DNA from: an uncultured Clostridia bacterium
Lineage (GTDB): Bacteria > Bacillota > Clostridia > Christensenellales > DTU072
Direction of reading: 5' to 3'
NCBI GenBank assembly: GCA_934296355.1
Contig: CAKRAY010000063.1
Location: 1-8,047, forward strand
Length of the DNA: 8,047 nucleotides
Under the pieces are notes generated by a model. That model had not been told where the DNA came from, made no database searches, and saw only the letters and a list, made by a program, of their open reading frames with translations. How positions within the stretch are numbered: the first letter of the stretch is position 1; every line of letters begins with the position of its first letter. The position numbers and the translations under genes were made by a program. Positions 7,185 to 8,047 of this stretch are shown here, piece after piece.

Positions 7185-7802
7185 TTATATGTTTGACGCG
7201 AGTACCGCAAGGTTACCCGCCAAATTTTCTTCTTTCAAATATATTCCGTTAGGAACTTCCAACTTCACCGGCGCAAAACTCCATACCGCCGTTACGCCGC
7301 TGTCTATCAGCATGTCGCAAACCGTTTGCGCGTCGCGCTCTCTGACGGTAATTATTCCTATGCTCACTTCGTTCTCTTTGCAGTAAGAATTCAACTCGCT
7401 TAACGCCCTTATCTTCTTTCCGTGACACTCGCCGCCGATTTTACTTTCGTCCACGTCGAACGCCGCTACGATATCGAGATTATATTCCCCGAACCCCTCG
7501 TAAGAAAGTAACGCGGTGCCTAACCTACCCGCGCCTACGATAACCGCTTTCTTAACTCGCTTGCAATCCAAAACTTCCATTACGTCCGCAACGAGTTCTT
7601 TACGATAATAACCGACTTTCGGCTTGCCGCCGCCGCTTACCATCGCCAAATCTTTCCTTACTTGAACCTCTCCGAGCCCTACCGCCTTCGCTATCGTCGC
7701 GGAAGAAATAGTTGCGCTCGAACCGTGATTAAGCGTCTTCAAATAGTGTAAGTATAACGGCAACCTCGCCACAACCGATTTAGGAATGTTCTTGTCTATC
7801 AT
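7185..7802 (-). CDS. rex: Redox-sensing transcriptional repressor Rex
   Basis: The 205-residue protein has a winged-helix DNA-binding domain (about 1-80), including IPKSVVARLPLYLHYL and VQVRKDLAMV, then a Rossmann domain with GAGRLG (90-95) and an acidic residue D116 at the end of the second strand (NAD(H) selective), and the C-terminal helix NLAGNLAVLA used for domain-swapped dimerisation. Family knowledge: Rex represses fermentation genes when NADH/NAD+ is low and releases DNA when NADH rises. The wing reads SGGGKPKVGY instead of the commoner FGEFGKRGVGY, so its operator may differ from the classical one. It is first in the rex-adhE-kinase run. The ATG at 7802 follows an in-frame TAG a short way upstream, so no longer start is possible. 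The AAGGAG lies unusually far away (15 bases), bridged by a small inverted repeat. Confidence 0.97.
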   Translation of the reverse strand: MIDKNIPKSVVARLPLYLHYLKTLNHGSSATISSATIAKAVGLGEVQVRKDLAMVSGGGKPKVGYYRKELVADVMEVLDCKRVKKAVIVGAGRLGTALLSYEGFGEYNLDIVAAFDVDESKIGGECHGKKIRALSELNSYCKENEVSIGIITVRERDAQTVCDMLIDSGVTAVWSFAPVKLEVPNGIYLKEENLAGNLAVLASNI

Positions 7803-7823
7803 AGTAAAAAACTATCGCTCCTT
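7800..7823 (-). promoter_or_regulatory. rex ribosome binding site with long spacer folding into a small hairpin
   Basis: AAGGAG (7818-7823) is a strong Shine-Dalgarno site, but 15 bases separate GGAG from the ATG (7800-7802); 5-9 is usual. The sequence from 7815 down to 7801 reads ATAGT-TTTTT-ACTAT on the minus strand, a 5-bp stem with a 5-base loop whose 3' arm includes the A and U of the start codon. Folding would shorten the effective spacing but also hide part of the start codon, so it could tune rex translation. No closer start codon or site is seen. Confidence 0.5.
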
Positions 7824-7824
7824 G

Positions 7825-7848
7825 TGTATCGATACAATTATATCGATA
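7825..7848. promoter_or_regulatory. Paired TATCGATA palindromes in the rex leader (possible operator)
   Basis: A perfect 12-bp palindrome TGTATCGATACA (7825-7836) and a second TATCGATA (7841-7848) lie 14 bases apart, centre to centre. They overlap the -10 box of the proximal promoter and the first transcribed bases. The wider first site, TTGTGTATCGATACAA (7822-7837), has TTGT and ACAA ends as Rex operators do, but it is 16 rather than 18 bp and its inner bases do not match the usual consensus. The positions fit a repressor site. Binding by Rex itself (autoregulation) is a guess. Confidence 0.45.
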
Positions 7849-7865
7849 AAATAAAAAAATAACAA
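7837..7865 (-). promoter_or_regulatory. Proximal sigma-A-like promoter for rex (P2)
   Basis: On the minus strand TTGTTA (7860-7865) and TATAAT (7837-7842) are separated by exactly 17 bases. Transcription would start near 7830, giving a leader of about 28 bases that still includes the AAGGAG site. The -35 box shares one base with the -10 of the upstream promoter. The AT-rich composition makes chance matches more likely here. Confidence 0.5.
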
Positions 7866-7893
7866 TTATATTATTTAATAACGATTATATCAA
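7865..7893 (-). promoter_or_regulatory. Distal sigma-A-like promoter for rex (P1)
   Basis: On the minus strand TTGATA (7888-7893) and TATAAT (7865-7870) are separated by exactly 17 bases, close to the sigma-A consensus. Transcription would begin near 7858, leaving a leader of about 55 bases that contains both TATCGATA palindromes. The -35 box lies inside one arm of the palindrome at 7885-7904. This is the best promoter candidate in the window and probably drives rex, adhE and the kinase. Confidence 0.6.
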
Positions 7894-7904
7894 AAATGAT
7901 ATAA
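7885..7904. promoter_or_regulatory. Perfect 8-4-8 palindrome over the P1 -35 box (candidate operator)
   Basis: Arms TTATATCA (7885-7892) and TGATATAA (7897-7904) are perfect inverted repeats around four A on the plus strand. The element covers the -35 hexamer of the distal rex promoter, a position where a bound repressor would block RNA polymerase. It has the general spacing of a Rex site (arms around 4 bp) but not its TTGT...ACAA ends. The binding protein is unknown. Confidence 0.5.
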
Positions 7905-8047
7905 AATATCGGTGCCAATCGTTCGGCGGCAACGTGTGACGTTGCATCCAATTTACGCGAATAGACCGTGTTCTTCAATAAGCATATAGCCGCACATAAA
8001 CATTTATCTAAAAAATGAAAAAAGATTTACGGTATAATACGAAAATA
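7905..8047. other. Non-coding region upstream of the rex promoter, running to the right edge
   Basis: No convincing gene is seen in these 143 bases. The only clear structure is a 7-bp perfect inverted repeat, GCAACGT-GTG-ACGTTGC (7929-7945), with no T tract on either side, so it is not an intrinsic terminator. An isolated TATAAT on the plus strand (8033-8038) lacks a good -35 box. A 16-codon minus-strand frame (7953-8003) has no ribosome site. The neighbouring gene must lie beyond the window. Confidence 0.5.

Noticed and set aside
7953..8003. Small minus-strand frame of 16 codons starting MFMCGYMLIEEHGLFA
   Set aside because: No Shine-Dalgarno site, a stop directly before the ATG, and no known leader-peptide feature. 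It may be coincidence.
8033..8038. TATAAT on the plus strand near the right edge, as a promoter for a divergent gene
   Set aside because: Bases 17 upstream are a run of A rather than a -35 box, and the downstream region lies outside the window.
1..8047. CRISPR arrays, insertion sequences, tRNA or rRNA genes, phage or conjugative genes
   Set aside because: No regularly spaced repeats, transposase-like proteins, terminal inverted repeats or RNA gene signatures were seen; the window is a compact metabolic and regulatory region.

Overview
The window looks like a piece of chromosome from a strictly anaerobic, fermentative member of the Firmicutes (Clostridia or a close relative), probably uncultured. 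This rests on gene content (Rex, a bifunctional AdhE, a group C-type sensory [FeFe]-hydrogenase joined to a SpoIIE-type phosphatase), strong purine-rich Shine-Dalgarno sites, AT-rich spacers and sigma-A-like promoters. I cannot name the species. All eight supported genes lie on the minus strand, so transcription runs from right to left.

From right to left: 7803-8047 is an AT-rich non-coding leader with two overlapping TTG(A/T)TA-N17-TATAAT promoters and several palindromes. Then come rex (7185-7802), adhE (4462-7158) and an aminoglycoside-phosphotransferase-fold kinase (3699-4448), with gaps of 26 and 13 bases, so they are probably one operon. An 82-base gap follows. It holds a GC-rich hairpin with a T tract on the plus strand, which is the wrong side for terminating these genes. 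The second block is two tandem thioredoxin-like [2Fe-2S] ferredoxins (3371-3616, 3107-3370), a lactate/malate dehydrogenase (2160-3089), a sensory hydrogenase, HydS (457-2130), and a SpoIIE/PP2C phosphatase (1-464) cut by the left edge. These five genes are spaced 0-29 bases apart or overlap.

The common theme is sensing and disposal of reducing equivalents. Rex reads NADH/NAD+ and most likely controls its own operon, including AdhE, which consumes NADH to make ethanol. The dehydrogenase is another NADH sink. The hydrogenase-PAS protein probably senses H2 or electron pressure and passes it to the phosphatase, whose stop/start overlap with hydS (ATGAATGA) implies coupled synthesis. The phosphatase target is not in the window; an anti-sigma/anti-anti-sigma partner or further hydrogenase genes may lie beyond the left edge.

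Most notable points: the LDH-like enzyme carries Arg at the position that separates malate from lactate dehydrogenases; the hydrogenase has altered L1-L3 cluster motifs; a kinase of unknown substrate sits directly behind adhE; a strong terminator-like hairpin faces against all genes; and the rex promoter region is unusually structured. The individual families are all known. What may be new is their combination in one locus.
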